NCBI GenBank assembly: GCA_000513055.1
Contig: AZYB01000005.1
Span: 1-51,790, forward strand
Origin: an alpha proteobacterium SCGC AAA288-N07
GTDB lineage: Bacteria > Pseudomonadota > Alphaproteobacteria > Pelagibacterales > Pelagibacteraceae
Reading direction: 5' to 3'
DNA: 51,790 nt
Position 1 is the first letter of the stretch. Each line of letters opens with the position of its first letter. The notes beneath the pieces were generated by a model, which made no database searches, was not told the origin of the DNA, and saw only the letters and a list, made by a program, of their open reading frames with translations. The position numbers and the translations under genes were made by a program. Below, piece by piece: positions 42,372 to 51,153 of the stretch.

Positions 42372-44735
42372 TTATATTTTTTTATCTCTTTTATAATTTA
42401 AATAACCAAAACCAAACAAAATCAATAAAGAAAAAGGATGAACAATTGCTTTATTTGGTCTATCTAAAATTTCAGTTTTAAATTCACTAATTACATCGCC
42501 AGTTTCAACTCCTGATGTTTTTTCAAGACCATTCCATTTAAGTGTGTCTATGGTCATTCTTCCTTCTTTATCGACAAGATTAACCCCATATTCCTCTAAT
42601 GAGTAATTTTCCTTAAAGGTATCTTTGTTAATTACAAAAAGCTTATACCGGTCACCATATTCTGTTCGTCTCGTTACCCTTATATGAACATCTCTATCTG
42701 GCTTTAAATTAATAAATTGTAAATTATTTATTTGTAATTGAGCATATTCATAGTTTGGATAAAATTTATCAAGCACGTAGTCTGGCCTAAATAATGATAA
42801 TGATATTAAAATAAAAATTATTATTTCATACCATCGTAATTTATTTATAAACCAACCCTGTGTCGCAGCTGAAAAAACCAGTATAGCAATCAATGATGTT
42901 GTTATTACCATCAGACCGTGCCAAATACTTTTGATTCCGATAAGCAAAAGTTCACTGTTAAAAATAAAGACTATGGGAAGTATTCCTGTTCTTAGACTGT
43001 ACCAAAAAGCTTGAATACCTGTCTTGATAGGATCAGCTCTTGATATTGCTGCAGCTGCATAAGATGCTAAACCTACTGGTGGTGTAACATCAGCCATTAA
43101 GCCAAAATAGAAAACATATAAATGTACCGCTATTAAAGGAAAGACATAACCTGATGCAGCACCAACCTCAACAACAACATGTGCCATCAACGCTGCAACG
43201 ACAAGATAATTTGCCGTAGTTGGCAATCCCATTCCCAAAATAATACAAAGAACAGCAGTTAATGATAATAATATAATTACATTGTCCCCGGCAATTGCCT
43301 CAACAATTACAATTAAATTATTGCTTAATCCAGTGGAAGCTACCGCTCCAACAATGATCCCCGCTGTTGCAATGGCAATTGCAACATTAATCATATTAAT
43401 TGCTCCTTTTTCTAAACCTGCAATTATTTCATTGATACCAAGTTTTAATCCATTAAATCGGCTAAGATTATTTTTTTTTGCTGCCAATGCCTCTCTAACA
43501 AGAATAATAACCATTAAAGAAAGAATGGAGTAAAATACAGCCGATGCGGCTGTCCATCTTTCTATTAAAAGAAGATAAACCAAAATAAATATTGGAATTA
43601 AATAGTGAATTCCGCCTAAAAAAGTTTTTCCAAGTGGTGGAATTTCACTTTCAGGTAATCCTCTAATATTTAGTTTTACAGATTCAAGGTGTGAAATATA
43701 AAAAAGTGCAATGTAAGATATAACAGCCGGCAAGAATGCATGAGTAATGACTGTAAAATAAGAAATACCTAAAAGTTCTGCCATAACGAAAGCAGCTGCA
43801 CCCATAATGGGTGGCATTATTTGACCATTTACAGAAGCTGCAACTTCTATAGCACCTGCTTTAACTGCAGGAAGTCCAGATTTTTTCATAATGGGAATTG
43901 TAAAAGTTCCTGTGGTAACTGTATTGGCTACTGATGAACCTGAAATTAATCCTGTCAGTCCCGAAGCAAGAATAGCTGCTTTAGCAGGTCCTCCTCTCAT
44001 TTTTCCAACTAAGGCAAAAGCTAAATTTATAAAGTATTTACCTCCACCCGCTGTATCTAAAATTGCTCCAAATAAAACGAATAAAAAAATGAAACTAACT
44101 GAAACACTTATTGGAATTCCGAAAATTGCTTCTCCACCAAACCAATGATACCCAACTAATCTTGTGATCGATAAACCTTGATGCGAAATTAAATATGGCA
44201 TTGATTGACCAAAGATTGAAAAAAGTATGAAAATGAGCGCTATTGCTACCAAGGGAATTCCTATTGCTCTACGAGTGGCCTCTAATAATAAAATAATTCC
44301 GAGTGCTCCAATAATTAATTCATAGGGTATAACAAATGATCCAAATTCAATTTTTGCTAAAATTCCTTGACGATAAACCAAACCTTCATAATCAAAAAAA
44401 ATGTATAAGGTCACTAAAAGCGATATAAAAACCAAGACAAAATCTGAAGTTGATATTTTTGATTTTCTTTTTGATTTGAAAGTGGGATAAACCAAAAAAC
44501 ATAAAACCAATCCAAAAGCTAAATGTAATGATCTAGCAGGAACATCAATAATTTTACCAAAGTTTAAAATGTAGGGTAAAGGTGAAGCATACCATAGTTG
44601 AAATAGCGACCATGATATCGCAACAATGGCTACTAACTTTAAGTTCCAACTCTGAAGATTTCTTTTGGTACCGCTATTTTCGTCAAATTTATCTAGGTTA
44701 ACTGATTTGCTATCAATATCTTGATCAACACTCAT
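42372..44735 (-). CDS. TRAP transporter fused 4TM/12TM permease (TAXI type)
   Basis: The 787-residue membrane protein combines the small (DctQ-like) and large (DctM-like) permease parts into one chain, as in TRAP systems that use a TAXI binding protein. The large part shows GLISGSSVANTVTTGTFTIP near residue 265 with NGQIMPPIMGAAAFVMAELL, and later MGLPTTANYLVVAALMAHV and ADVTPPVGLASYAAAA. A soluble segment of about 100 residues precedes a last span at the C-terminus. It imports organic acids using the sodium or proton gradient. The substrate is unknown. Confidence 0.92.
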   Translation of the reverse strand: MSVDQDIDSKSVNLDKFDENSGTKRNLQSWNLKLVAIVAISWSLFQLWYASPLPYILNFGKIIDVPARSLHLAFGLVLCFLVYPTFKSKRKSKISTSDFVLVFISLLVTLYIFFDYEGLVYRQGILAKIEFGSFVIPYELIIGALGIILLLEATRRAIGIPLVAIALIFILFSIFGQSMPYLISHQGLSITRLVGYHWFGGEAIFGIPISVSVSFIFLFVLFGAILDTAGGGKYFINLAFALVGKMRGGPAKAAILASGLTGLISGSSVANTVTTGTFTIPIMKKSGLPAVKAGAIEVAASVNGQIMPPIMGAAAFVMAELLGISYFTVITHAFLPAVISYIALFYISHLESVKLNIRGLPESEIPPLGKTFLGGIHYLIPIFILVYLLLIERWTAASAVFYSILSLMVIILVREALAAKKNNLSRFNGLKLGINEIIAGLEKGAINMINVAIAIATAGIIVGAVASTGLSNNLIVIVEAIAGDNVIILLSLTAVLCIILGMGLPTTANYLVVAALMAHVVVEVGAASGYVFPLIAVHLYVFYFGLMADVTPPVGLASYAAAAISRADPIKTGIQAFWYSLRTGILPIVFIFNSELLLIGIKSIWHGLMVITTSLIAILVFSAATQGWFINKLRWYEIIIFILISLSLFRPDYVLDKFYPNYEYAQLQINNLQFINLKPDRDVHIRVTRRTEYGDRYKLFVINKDTFKENYSLEEYGVNLVDKEGRMTIDTLKWNGLEKTSGVETGDVISEFKTEILDRPNKAIVHPFSLLILFGFGYLNYKRDKKI

Positions 44736-44746
44736 TATAGGAGAAT

Positions 44747-44780
44747 AAAAAAAAAGGCCCAGTTTATTAACTGGGCCTTT
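44747..44780 (-). terminator. Strong terminator between the TAXI gene and the permease gene
   Basis: A perfect 12-bp stem, AAAGGCCCAGTT (44753-44764) with AACTGGGCCTTT (44769-44780), surrounds a four-base loop. On the minus strand it is followed by nine T. It lies after the binding-protein gene and before the permease gene. Partial readthrough would give more binding protein than permease, the ratio usual for such transporters. Confidence 0.88.
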
Positions 44781-44793
44781 AAATTTCTAAGAC

Positions 44794-45723
44794 TTACATT
44801 AAGCCTGCTTCTTTATAGTATTTTATTGCTCCAGGATGTAATGGTGCAGATAAACCATCTACGATCATTTTCTTTGGATCAAGATTAGCGAATGCCGGAT
44901 GTTGTTTTCTAAAATCGTCTAAATTTTCAAAAACAGCTTTAACAACCGCATAAACTAGTTCGTCCGATACATCGGCGCTTGTTACAAATGAAGCCATAAC
45001 ACCAAAAGTTGTTACATCTTTTTTAGATGTTTTGTAAGTTCCTTTTGGAATTGTTGCCCATGCATAAAATGGATTGTCAGCAACTAATTTTTTTACAGCA
45101 TCTGTCTGTAAATCAATTATTTTTGCTCCACATCCATCTGTTGATTGTGCAACACCCGAGTTAGGTACACCAACTGTATATCCAAATGCATCTATTTTGC
45201 CGTCGCAAAGGGCACCTGATTGTTCTGATGAAGTTAGCTCAGATGTTCCTCCAAAAAAACTTGTGTCTACACCGTGGGCTTCCATTAAAACTTCGAAAGT
45301 TCCTCTTTGCCCTGAACCTGGATTTCCTATGTTGACTTTCTTGCCTTTCATAGAATTCCAATCTTTAATTTTAGATTTTTTTCCAACTATAATTTGAAAT
45401 GGTTCTGGATGAGCAGAAAATACAGCTCTTAAACCTTTGAAAGGTTTTACTTTGTCTGGTTTTGAACCATTGTACGCATGGTATTGCCAGTCGGACTGTG
45501 CTACACCAAATTGTAGTTCACCCTCCATAATTTGACCTATGTTGTAAGTAGATCCTCCTGTAGAAGGAGCTGAACATCTTAAAGCTTTGTCAGTTCCCTT
45601 TTTTTCTTCCATGTTCAGCGGATTGAATTTTTGCAACCATTTTACAAACGGCATTACCCACTTGAAAATACACTCCTGTCGGTCCACCCGTACCGATAGA
45701 AAAATACTCTGCTGATTTTGCAA
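44794..45723 (-). CDS. TAXI-family TRAP binding protein, C-terminal fragment
   Basis: This is the main part of a frameshifted TAXI binding-protein gene spanning 44794-45793. Real sequence in this frame starts at the T-run 45599-45605 (GTDKALRCSAPSTGGSTYN). The first 40 residues after the ATG at 45723 are out-of-frame noise. Conserved pieces include TGGSTYNIGQIMEGELQFGVAQSD, KGKKVNIGNPGSGQRGTFE and LHPGAIKYYKEAGLM. It captures the solute in the periplasm for the permease encoded downstream. Confidence 0.85.
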   Translation of the reverse strand: MQNQQSIFLSVRVDRQECIFKWVMPFVKWLQKFNPLNMEEKKGTDKALRCSAPSTGGSTYNIGQIMEGELQFGVAQSDWQYHAYNGSKPDKVKPFKGLRAVFSAHPEPFQIIVGKKSKIKDWNSMKGKKVNIGNPGSGQRGTFEVLMEAHGVDTSFFGGTSELTSSEQSGALCDGKIDAFGYTVGVPNSGVAQSTDGCGAKIIDLQTDAVKKLVADNPFYAWATIPKGTYKTSKKDVTTFGVMASFVTSADVSDELVYAVVKAVFENLDDFRKQHPAFANLDPKKMIVDGLSAPLHPGAIKYYKEAGLM

Positions 45724-45793
45724 CGCTAGTTAAAGAAAACGATGCAACAAAAATCAGTAGAGAACTTGCTAAAGACGAAATTATTTTCTTCAT
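45590..45793 (-). CDS. TAXI-family TRAP binding protein, N-terminal fragment with signal peptide
   Basis: This frame holds the signal peptide (MKKIISSLASSLLIFVASF to SVAKSA, cleaved near residue 28) and the start of the mature protein (EYFSIGTGGPTGVYFQVGNAVCKMV), a TAXI hallmark. It breaks at a run of seven T on the plus strand (45599-45605). Removing one base joins it to the next fragment at KKGTDKALRC and gives a 332-residue protein of normal size. A homopolymer error is the likely cause. Confidence 0.85.
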   Translation of the reverse strand: MKKIISSLASSLLIFVASFSLTSVAKSAEYFSIGTGGPTGVYFQVGNAVCKMVAKIQSAEHGRKKGN

Positions 45794-45853
45794 ACTTTTT
45801 CCTCCATTAATGTTTTTTATGAAAATATCCTAACAATAAATTTAGAATGAGTC

Positions 45854-47527
45854 TTAAATATTTTCTGACCAATGTTTTAACTTTGAAACACCTTCAAGAA
45901 TATTTGGAGCAAATTTAGAGAGAATATCTTGATTTATTTCTTTACAACCTGAAGTATTATTTAGGAATTTTTCTCCGTCAAAATCGGTAAAACTCAATCT
46001 TGCTAGCATTTTATTTTCAGAAAATCCAAAATCACTGCCAGGCAGCAAAGCAACTCCAGTCTCATTTATGATATTTTTACACATTTCTGAAGAAGTTCGA
46101 AATTTATCATTAATAAATTCCGGCATTAAATAAAATCCTCCCTCGGGCTTGTTAATCAAAATTTTATTTGATTTTAGATTTTCATATACGTACATGCCTA
46201 CTTCTTTAAGAATTTTTTTAGTCCTATTAACATAATTGTCATGATCTTTGGCAAAGGCTGAAATAGCTGCATACTGAATAGGAGAACTTACAGAAGTAAA
46301 AGACTCACTAGCTAGTATTTTTAAAGAATTTTTTATATTATTTAAACTATCAGGAATGGCAAAAAAACCTAGGCGCCAGCCGCCAGCTCCACACCACTTA
46401 CTCAATCCAGTACTAATTATTGTTCCTTCAGGATTATACTTCGAAATTGAGTCACATTCATATATTTCTTCTGCATTTAAGAATTGATCAAAACTAAATA
46501 AAAATTTTCTATAAATATTAAATAATTCTTTTTTATTATATAAATTATTAGCGGCAGCCCATTCGTACAAGTTAAATTTAGTTTCATCATCTAAATCAAC
46601 AGAATCTGGATTTACAAGTAAATTGGAAGAGGATAAATATTGCCAAATATATTTGGTAGTTTTCATTGAAGGATCATATTGAAAATTACTATTAGTTATG
46701 TGGGATAAATAAAAGTTAAATAAATTTTTATCTGAAACTTCATCATCCGCTTCTTTAGAATATCCAAGTAAATAATTAATTTTTTTATTATAAAAATTAT
46801 CTATAGATATTTTTTCATTTAATAAATCATATTGTAATTGAGCTTCTGCAAGATTGTCATTCTTAATAAGACAATAAATTTTAAATTTTTGTAAATATTC
46901 ATCATTGGTTCCTTTATTAAAAAATTTAACTTTTGTGCAAGCATTGTTAATATCTGCTTCTGACAAATTTTCATTAATCAAATATTTTAATAGGTCTGTA
47001 TTATTTTCTAAATCAGGGTTTTTATGTAAAAACTCTTCCATGATATTAATTTTATCTTTTTTAATTAGCCATTCTACTTTGTAATCTAAAAAATCCGATG
47101 AGTTTATATTTTTTATAGGCAAATATGCATTTGTAAATAAAATTTTAATTAATAATTCTTCTGAATCTTTTGAAAGATTAATTTTTTCTATCTTTTTTAA
47201 TTGTTCCAATAATACTTTGCCATCTGATTCAGTCCAAATTTCTAAAGATAAGTCATTTTCTTCGGGATCAAAAAGACCATATACTTTTTTAAAATCTAAA
47301 TCTTCATTATTGCTTTGAAAAATTTCAGTTTCACCCATTGATGTTTGCTCAAATAAAGTTTTTTCTTCATCATCTAGATTCATTTGATTGGATTCAGTTG
47401 ATTCTATCTTTATTTCTGAATTGTCTTTCCAGATATCAACTGATTCTACTGCGATTGATTGTATTGAGAAGATTAATGTAAGTGGTAATTGAAATAATAT
47501 ACTATTTAATAACTTTGAAATTTTCAT
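45854..47527 (-). CDS. Chimeric reading frame: exported protein N-part fused to aminotransferase C-half
   Basis: Residues 1-352 form an exported protein of unknown function. A signal peptide covers about 1-27, then an acidic stretch and helical, repeat-like sequence resembling alphaproteobacterial 'antifreeze glycopeptide-like' proteins found near aroK. From about EEIYE (residues 353-357) the chain becomes the C-terminal half of a class I/II aminotransferase: SISKYNPEGTIISTGLSKWCGAGGWRLGFF with the PLP Lys at 377. The C-terminal small domain then runs to 557. The N-terminal half of the aminotransferase, including most of the cofactor pocket, is missing, and the enzyme part would sit in the periplasm. 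It is unlikely to be a functional design; it looks like a recombination or assembly joint. Confidence 0.8.
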   Translation of the reverse strand: MKISKLLNSILFQLPLTLIFSIQSIAVESVDIWKDNSEIKIESTESNQMNLDDEEKTLFEQTSMGETEIFQSNNEDLDFKKVYGLFDPEENDLSLEIWTESDGKVLLEQLKKIEKINLSKDSEELLIKILFTNAYLPIKNINSSDFLDYKVEWLIKKDKINIMEEFLHKNPDLENNTDLLKYLINENLSEADINNACTKVKFFNKGTNDEYLQKFKIYCLIKNDNLAEAQLQYDLLNEKISIDNFYNKKINYLLGYSKEADDEVSDKNLFNFYLSHITNSNFQYDPSMKTTKYIWQYLSSSNLLVNPDSVDLDDETKFNLYEWAAANNLYNKKELFNIYRKFLFSFDQFLNAEEIYECDSISKYNPEGTIISTGLSKWCGAGGWRLGFFAIPDSLNNIKNSLKILASESFTSVSSPIQYAAISAFAKDHDNYVNRTKKILKEVGMYVYENLKSNKILINKPEGGFYLMPEFINDKFRTSSEMCKNIINETGVALLPGSDFGFSENKMLARLSFTDFDGEKFLNNTSGCKEINQDILSKFAPNILEGVSKLKHWSENI

Positions 47528-47687
47528 TTGAAATTTTTTGCTTAATAATTTTATTTGGCGCTGGCAGATCTAAGTTACCAATTAAAAAAATAGTTATTAT
47601 TAATATTACAATGCAAATAAAAATTTTAACTAGTGGCTTTACTAGTTTTCCACCAAAGCCTCTTCTTGTTTTTCGATAAAATTGCAT
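47502..47687 (-). CDS. Small membrane protein, 61 residues
   Basis: The protein starts with a basic segment (MQFYRKTRRGFGGKLVKP), has one membrane span near residues 19-40 (Ile/Leu/Val-rich) and a short tail with DLPAPNKIIKQKI. Its last 26 bases overlap the start of the exported-protein frame, so the two are translationally coupled. No family recognised. The basic start and clear span make it more convincing than a shadow frame. It is divergent from aroK with a 79-base gap. Confidence 0.55.
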   Translation of the reverse strand: MQFYRKTRRGFGGKLVKPLVKIFICIVILIITIFLIGNLDLPAPNKIIKQKISNENFKVIK

Positions 47688-47766
47688 ATATTATTTTTAT
47701 TTGTATTTGTATTTGACAAAATAATTAAGACATAATTGTGAAAAATCAAACTTAAATTCTAAGAAA

Positions 47767-48282
47767 ATGAAGCTTAAGAAAAACCTGGTTTTACTGGGGA
47801 TGATGGGTGTTGGCAAAACTGGCATTGGAAAATATGTCGCTAAAAGATTAAAAACTAATTTTTTTGATATTGATAGACTTATTGAAAAAAAGAATGAAAT
47901 GAAAATTGCCGAAATATTTAAAGTAAAAGGAGAAGTCTTTTTCAGAAAGGAAGAAGAATTTGTAACAATAAAATATTTAAATAAAAAAAAAGGTTCTGTA
48001 ATATCCTTGGGCGGAGGAGGATTTATAAATGATAAAATTAGAAAAAAAGTTTTATCTGATTGTATTTCTATATGGTTGAATGTTAATTTAGAAATAATTC
48101 GCAAGAGATTAAAAAATAGCAAAAAAAGACCATTAATTAATAATAATAAACAGAACAATATAGATAAAATATTTATGGAAAGAAAAAAAATTTACTCCTT
48201 AGCTGATCACGAAATTAACTGTGACAATCTTAATTTAAATCAAATAAGTAATACAATTATCAAATTACATGAAAAGATTTAG
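47767..48282 (+). CDS. aroK: Shikimate kinase
   Basis: The 171-residue protein has the P-loop GMMGVGKTGIGK near residue 12, the shikimate-binding FFDIDRLIE with Asp, FFRKEEE (Arg and Glu), and GGGGFI near residue 84. A lid segment with RPLI follows. It phosphorylates shikimate in the pathway to aromatic amino acids. Its end overlaps aroB by 14 bases, the usual alphaproteobacterial aroKB pair. Confidence 0.95.
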   Translation: MKLKKNLVLLGMMGVGKTGIGKYVAKRLKTNFFDIDRLIEKKNEMKIAEIFKVKGEVFFRKEEEFVTIKYLNKKKGSVISLGGGGFINDKIRKKVLSDCISIWLNVNLEIIRKRLKNSKKRPLINNNKQNNIDKIFMERKKIYSLADHEINCDNLNLNQISNTIIKLHEKI

Positions 48283-49375
48283 AATTGTTATTAAGACTAA
48301 AAATAAAAATTATCCAATAATAATTGGTGAAAATATCTTAAACAAAACTGGAAATTTAATAAATACTCGAATTCCAAATTGTAAAAAAATTGCATTAATT
48401 TCAGATAGTAAGGTTCCAAAAAAAAATTTAATTCAAGTTAAGAATTCTATAAAAAATTTTGATAATTTTCATATTAAATTAAATACTAGTGAAAAAATAA
48501 AAAATTTTAAAACTGTCAATAAATTACTTAATAAAATATTGAAAAAAAATTTTCATAGAAACGATTGCATAATTGCATTAGGAGGTGGAATACTAGGAGA
48601 CATAACAGGTTTAACTGCAAGCTTGATTAAGAGAGGCATAAAATTTGTTAATATTCCAACAACCTTTTTATCTCAATTAGATTCATCTATAGGAGGTAAG
48701 ACAGGCATAAATTCAAAATATGGAAAAAATCTAATTGGTTCTTTTTACCAACCTGAAATGGTTATATCTGATATATCTACGTTAAATTCATTACCAAAAA
48801 GAGAAATTATTTGTGGATATGCAGAAATTTTAAAACATGCTTTAATTTTAGATAAAAAACTTTTTTTTTGGCTGCAAAAAAATGGAAAAAAAATATTAAA
48901 TTTAAACAACAAAATAGTTATTCAAAAGGCAATTTATCAAAGTTGTAAAATTAAAGCAAAAATAATTGAAAAAGATGAAAGAGAAAAAGGCTTGAGAATG
49001 ATTTTAAATTTTGGGCATACATTTGGTCATGCTTTTGAAGCCGCAACTAATTTTTCTAATAAAATAAATCATGGTGAATCAGTTCTATTGGGCATGATAT
49101 GTGCTGCTGAATTTTCTTTTAAAAATAAAATATTAAAAAATAAAGAATTAAACTTAATCAAACATCATTACTCTATGCTAAATTTACCAAATAAAGTTAA
49201 AGATTATTTTAAAAAAAAAGACGTTAAAAATATAATTCAATTTATGAAATCTGATAAAAAAAATACTGATTCAAAAATAAAATTAATATTGATTAGTAAA
49301 ATTGGAAAAACCTTAAAATCAAAAAGTGTTGGGGAATTTATTTTAAAAAATTATTTAAACTCAAAATTTCTTTAA
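48269..49375 (+). CDS. aroB: 3-Dehydroquinate synthase
   Basis: The 368-residue enzyme has the NAD-binding part ALGGGILGDITGLTAS near residue 95, IPTTFLSQLDSSIGGKTGIN near 130, and the zinc-binding region RMILNFGHTFGHAFE near 243 with conserved His. It converts DAHP to 3-dehydroquinate. Length is normal. It overlaps aroK by 14 bases and meets bolA tail to tail. Confidence 0.96.
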   Translation: MKRFRIVIKTKNKNYPIIIGENILNKTGNLINTRIPNCKKIALISDSKVPKKNLIQVKNSIKNFDNFHIKLNTSEKIKNFKTVNKLLNKILKKNFHRNDCIIALGGGILGDITGLTASLIKRGIKFVNIPTTFLSQLDSSIGGKTGINSKYGKNLIGSFYQPEMVISDISTLNSLPKREIICGYAEILKHALILDKKLFFWLQKNGKKILNLNNKIVIQKAIYQSCKIKAKIIEKDEREKGLRMILNFGHTFGHAFEAATNFSNKINHGESVLLGMICAAEFSFKNKILKNKELNLIKHHYSMLNLPNKVKDYFKKKDVKNIIQFMKSDKKNTDSKIKLILISKIGKTLKSKSVGEFILKNYLNSKFL

Positions 49376-49378
49376 GAA

Positions 49379-49639
49379 TTAATTTATAATTATTTGCAAA
49401 GAATGAATATTTTCATATATTTCGTCTTTCAAAATATCGTGAATTTTCCTGTTTGCTTCAATAGAACTTGTTTTTTTTAATTCTGGTGAATCTATTGTTA
49501 ACTTTATATGAAATTTTTTTTTATCGAAATTTTTATGTTTTCTATGTAAGAAGGACCTGTCTTCTATTTTAATATTATTAATTTTAATTTTTTTTGTCAA
49601 TTTTTCTTTTAAAATTTTTATTAAGCCATTAATCTCCAT
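49379..49639 (-). CDS. bolA: BolA-family protein
   Basis: Read from the ATG at 49639 (MEINGLIKILKEKL) the protein is 86 residues, the normal BolA size; an ATG at 49681 would add 14 residues outside the family. Conserved pieces are FHIKLTIDSPEL, the RKIHDILKDE helix and the C-terminal His in IHSLQI. BolA proteins pair with monothiol glutaredoxins to handle iron-sulfur clusters. It is divergent from the DnaJ-domain gene with only 21 bases between starts, an arrangement kept in alphaproteobacteria. Confidence 0.85.
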   Translation of the reverse strand: MEINGLIKILKEKLTKKIKINNIKIEDRSFLHRKHKNFDKKKFHIKLTIDSPELKKTSSIEANRKIHDILKDEIYENIHSLQIIIN

Positions 49640-49660
49640 TAATGTTACAATGTATACAAA

Positions 49661-50182
49661 ATGGAAAATATTTGCGATCATAAAAATTGTAAAAAAATTG
49701 GCAAATACAAAGCTCCAATTGAAAAAGATAATAGCAAGAAATTTAAATGGTTATGTTTAGATCATGTAAAAGAATTTAATCATGGTTGGGATTACTTTAA
49801 AGGTATGTCAGATCAAGAAGTATGTGAATTTTTAAAATCTGACATAACATGGCATAAACCAACACAAAGTTTTAGCTCACCAAATAACTTTTTTAATATA
49901 TTGTGGAAAAATACTCTTAATGAAGAAGGGGTTGTTTTTAGAAATAGACATGAAAAAAAAATTAAAACTAAGATAAATTTCTCAGATAAAGATAAGGAGG
50001 CGTTTAATATTATTGAGTTATCAGTTGGCACAAAATGGGATAAAATCCAAAACCAATTTAAAAAACTTGTCAAAAAATATCATCCTGATATGAATGCTGG
50101 AAACAAAAAATTTGAGGAAAAGCTTAAAATAATCACACTAGCCTACACTCAACTTAAGTTAAGTTATAAAGGAAATAAATGA
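49661..50182 (+). CDS. DnaJ-domain protein upstream of cobS
   Basis: The 173-residue protein has a Cys-containing N-terminal part (CDHKNCKKIGKYKAP; WLCLDHVKEFN; DITWHKPTQ) and a C-terminal J domain at about 110-173 with the HPD motif in KKYHPDMNAG. The layout matches the J-domain protein encoded between bolA and cobS in many alphaproteobacteria. The J domain would stimulate a DnaK-type chaperone, perhaps during assembly of the CobS/CobT complex. Its stop overlaps the cobS start by four bases. Confidence 0.9.
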   Translation: MENICDHKNCKKIGKYKAPIEKDNSKKFKWLCLDHVKEFNHGWDYFKGMSDQEVCEFLKSDITWHKPTQSFSSPNNFFNILWKNTLNEEGVVFRNRHEKKIKTKINFSDKDKEAFNIIELSVGTKWDKIQNQFKKLVKKYHPDMNAGNKKFEEKLKIITLAYTQLKLSYKGNK

Positions 50183-51153
50183 ATACTAATTTAGATATTA
50201 AACCGGATATTAAAATTTCAGTTAATCAATACTTTGGTATTGATACGGACATGTTGGTTGATGGATTTTCAAAAAAAAATGAACATGTTCCTGAAATTGA
50301 TAAAGATTATAAGTTTGACAGGGATACCACACTTTCTATCTTATCTGGTTTTGCATTCAACAAAAGAGTCTTAATACAAGGTTATCACGGAACAGGTAAA
50401 TCTACTCATATTGAACAAGTAGCTGCAAGATTAAATTGGCCATGTATTAGAGTTAATTTAGATAGTCATATCAGTAGAATTGATTTAATTGGAAAAGACG
50501 CAATAAAAATAAAAGACAACAAGCAAGTTACTGAGTTTAAAGAAGGTATGCTTCCTTGGTCAATACAAAATCCTGTTGCACTAGTCTTTGATGAATACGA
50601 CGCAGGAAGACCAGATGTAATGTTTGTGATTCAAAGAATTTTAGAATCTGATGGAAATTTTACATTATTAGATAAAAACAAAGTACTTAAACAAAATAAA
50701 TATTTTAGACTCTTTGCAACTACTAATACTATAGGGCTAGGTGATACAAGTGGTCTATATCCTGGCACTCAACAAATTAATCAAGGTCAGATGGACAGAT
50801 GGAATATTGTTGCAACTTTAAATTATTTAGATTTCGATAAAGAATTAGAGATTATTTTAGCAAAAAATAAGAATTTGAATACTACTAAAGGCAAAGAAAA
50901 AGTCTCGAATATGATAAAAGTAGCAAGTTTAACAAGAAAGGGTTTTATTGCGGGAGATATTTCTAGTGTTATGAGCCCAAGAACTGTAATTCATTGGGCA
51001 GAAAATTCAGAAATTTTTAAAGATACAGGGTATGCTTTTAGAGTAACATTTTTGAATAAATGTGACGACCTAGAAAAAACTATTATTGCTGAATACTATC
51101 AAAGATGTTTTGGTGAGGATCTTCCAGAATCTACTATAAATATAAAAATATAA
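50179..51153 (+). CDS. cobS: CobS-type AAA+ ATPase (terminal-repeat copy)
   Basis: This is identical to the gene at 44-1018 and, if the contig is circular, is the same gene counted twice. Here its full upstream context is visible: it overlaps the DnaJ-domain gene by four bases, and bolA lies divergently beyond. See the first copy for motifs. Confidence 0.93.
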   Translation: MNTNLDIKPDIKISVNQYFGIDTDMLVDGFSKKNEHVPEIDKDYKFDRDTTLSILSGFAFNKRVLIQGYHGTGKSTHIEQVAARLNWPCIRVNLDSHISRIDLIGKDAIKIKDNKQVTEFKEGMLPWSIQNPVALVFDEYDAGRPDVMFVIQRILESDGNFTLLDKNKVLKQNKYFRLFATTNTIGLGDTSGLYPGTQQINQGQMDRWNIVATLNYLDFDKELEIILAKNKNLNTTKGKEKVSNMIKVASLTRKGFIAGDISSVMSPRTVIHWAENSEIFKDTGYAFRVTFLNKCDDLEKTIIAEYYQRCFGEDLPESTINIKI

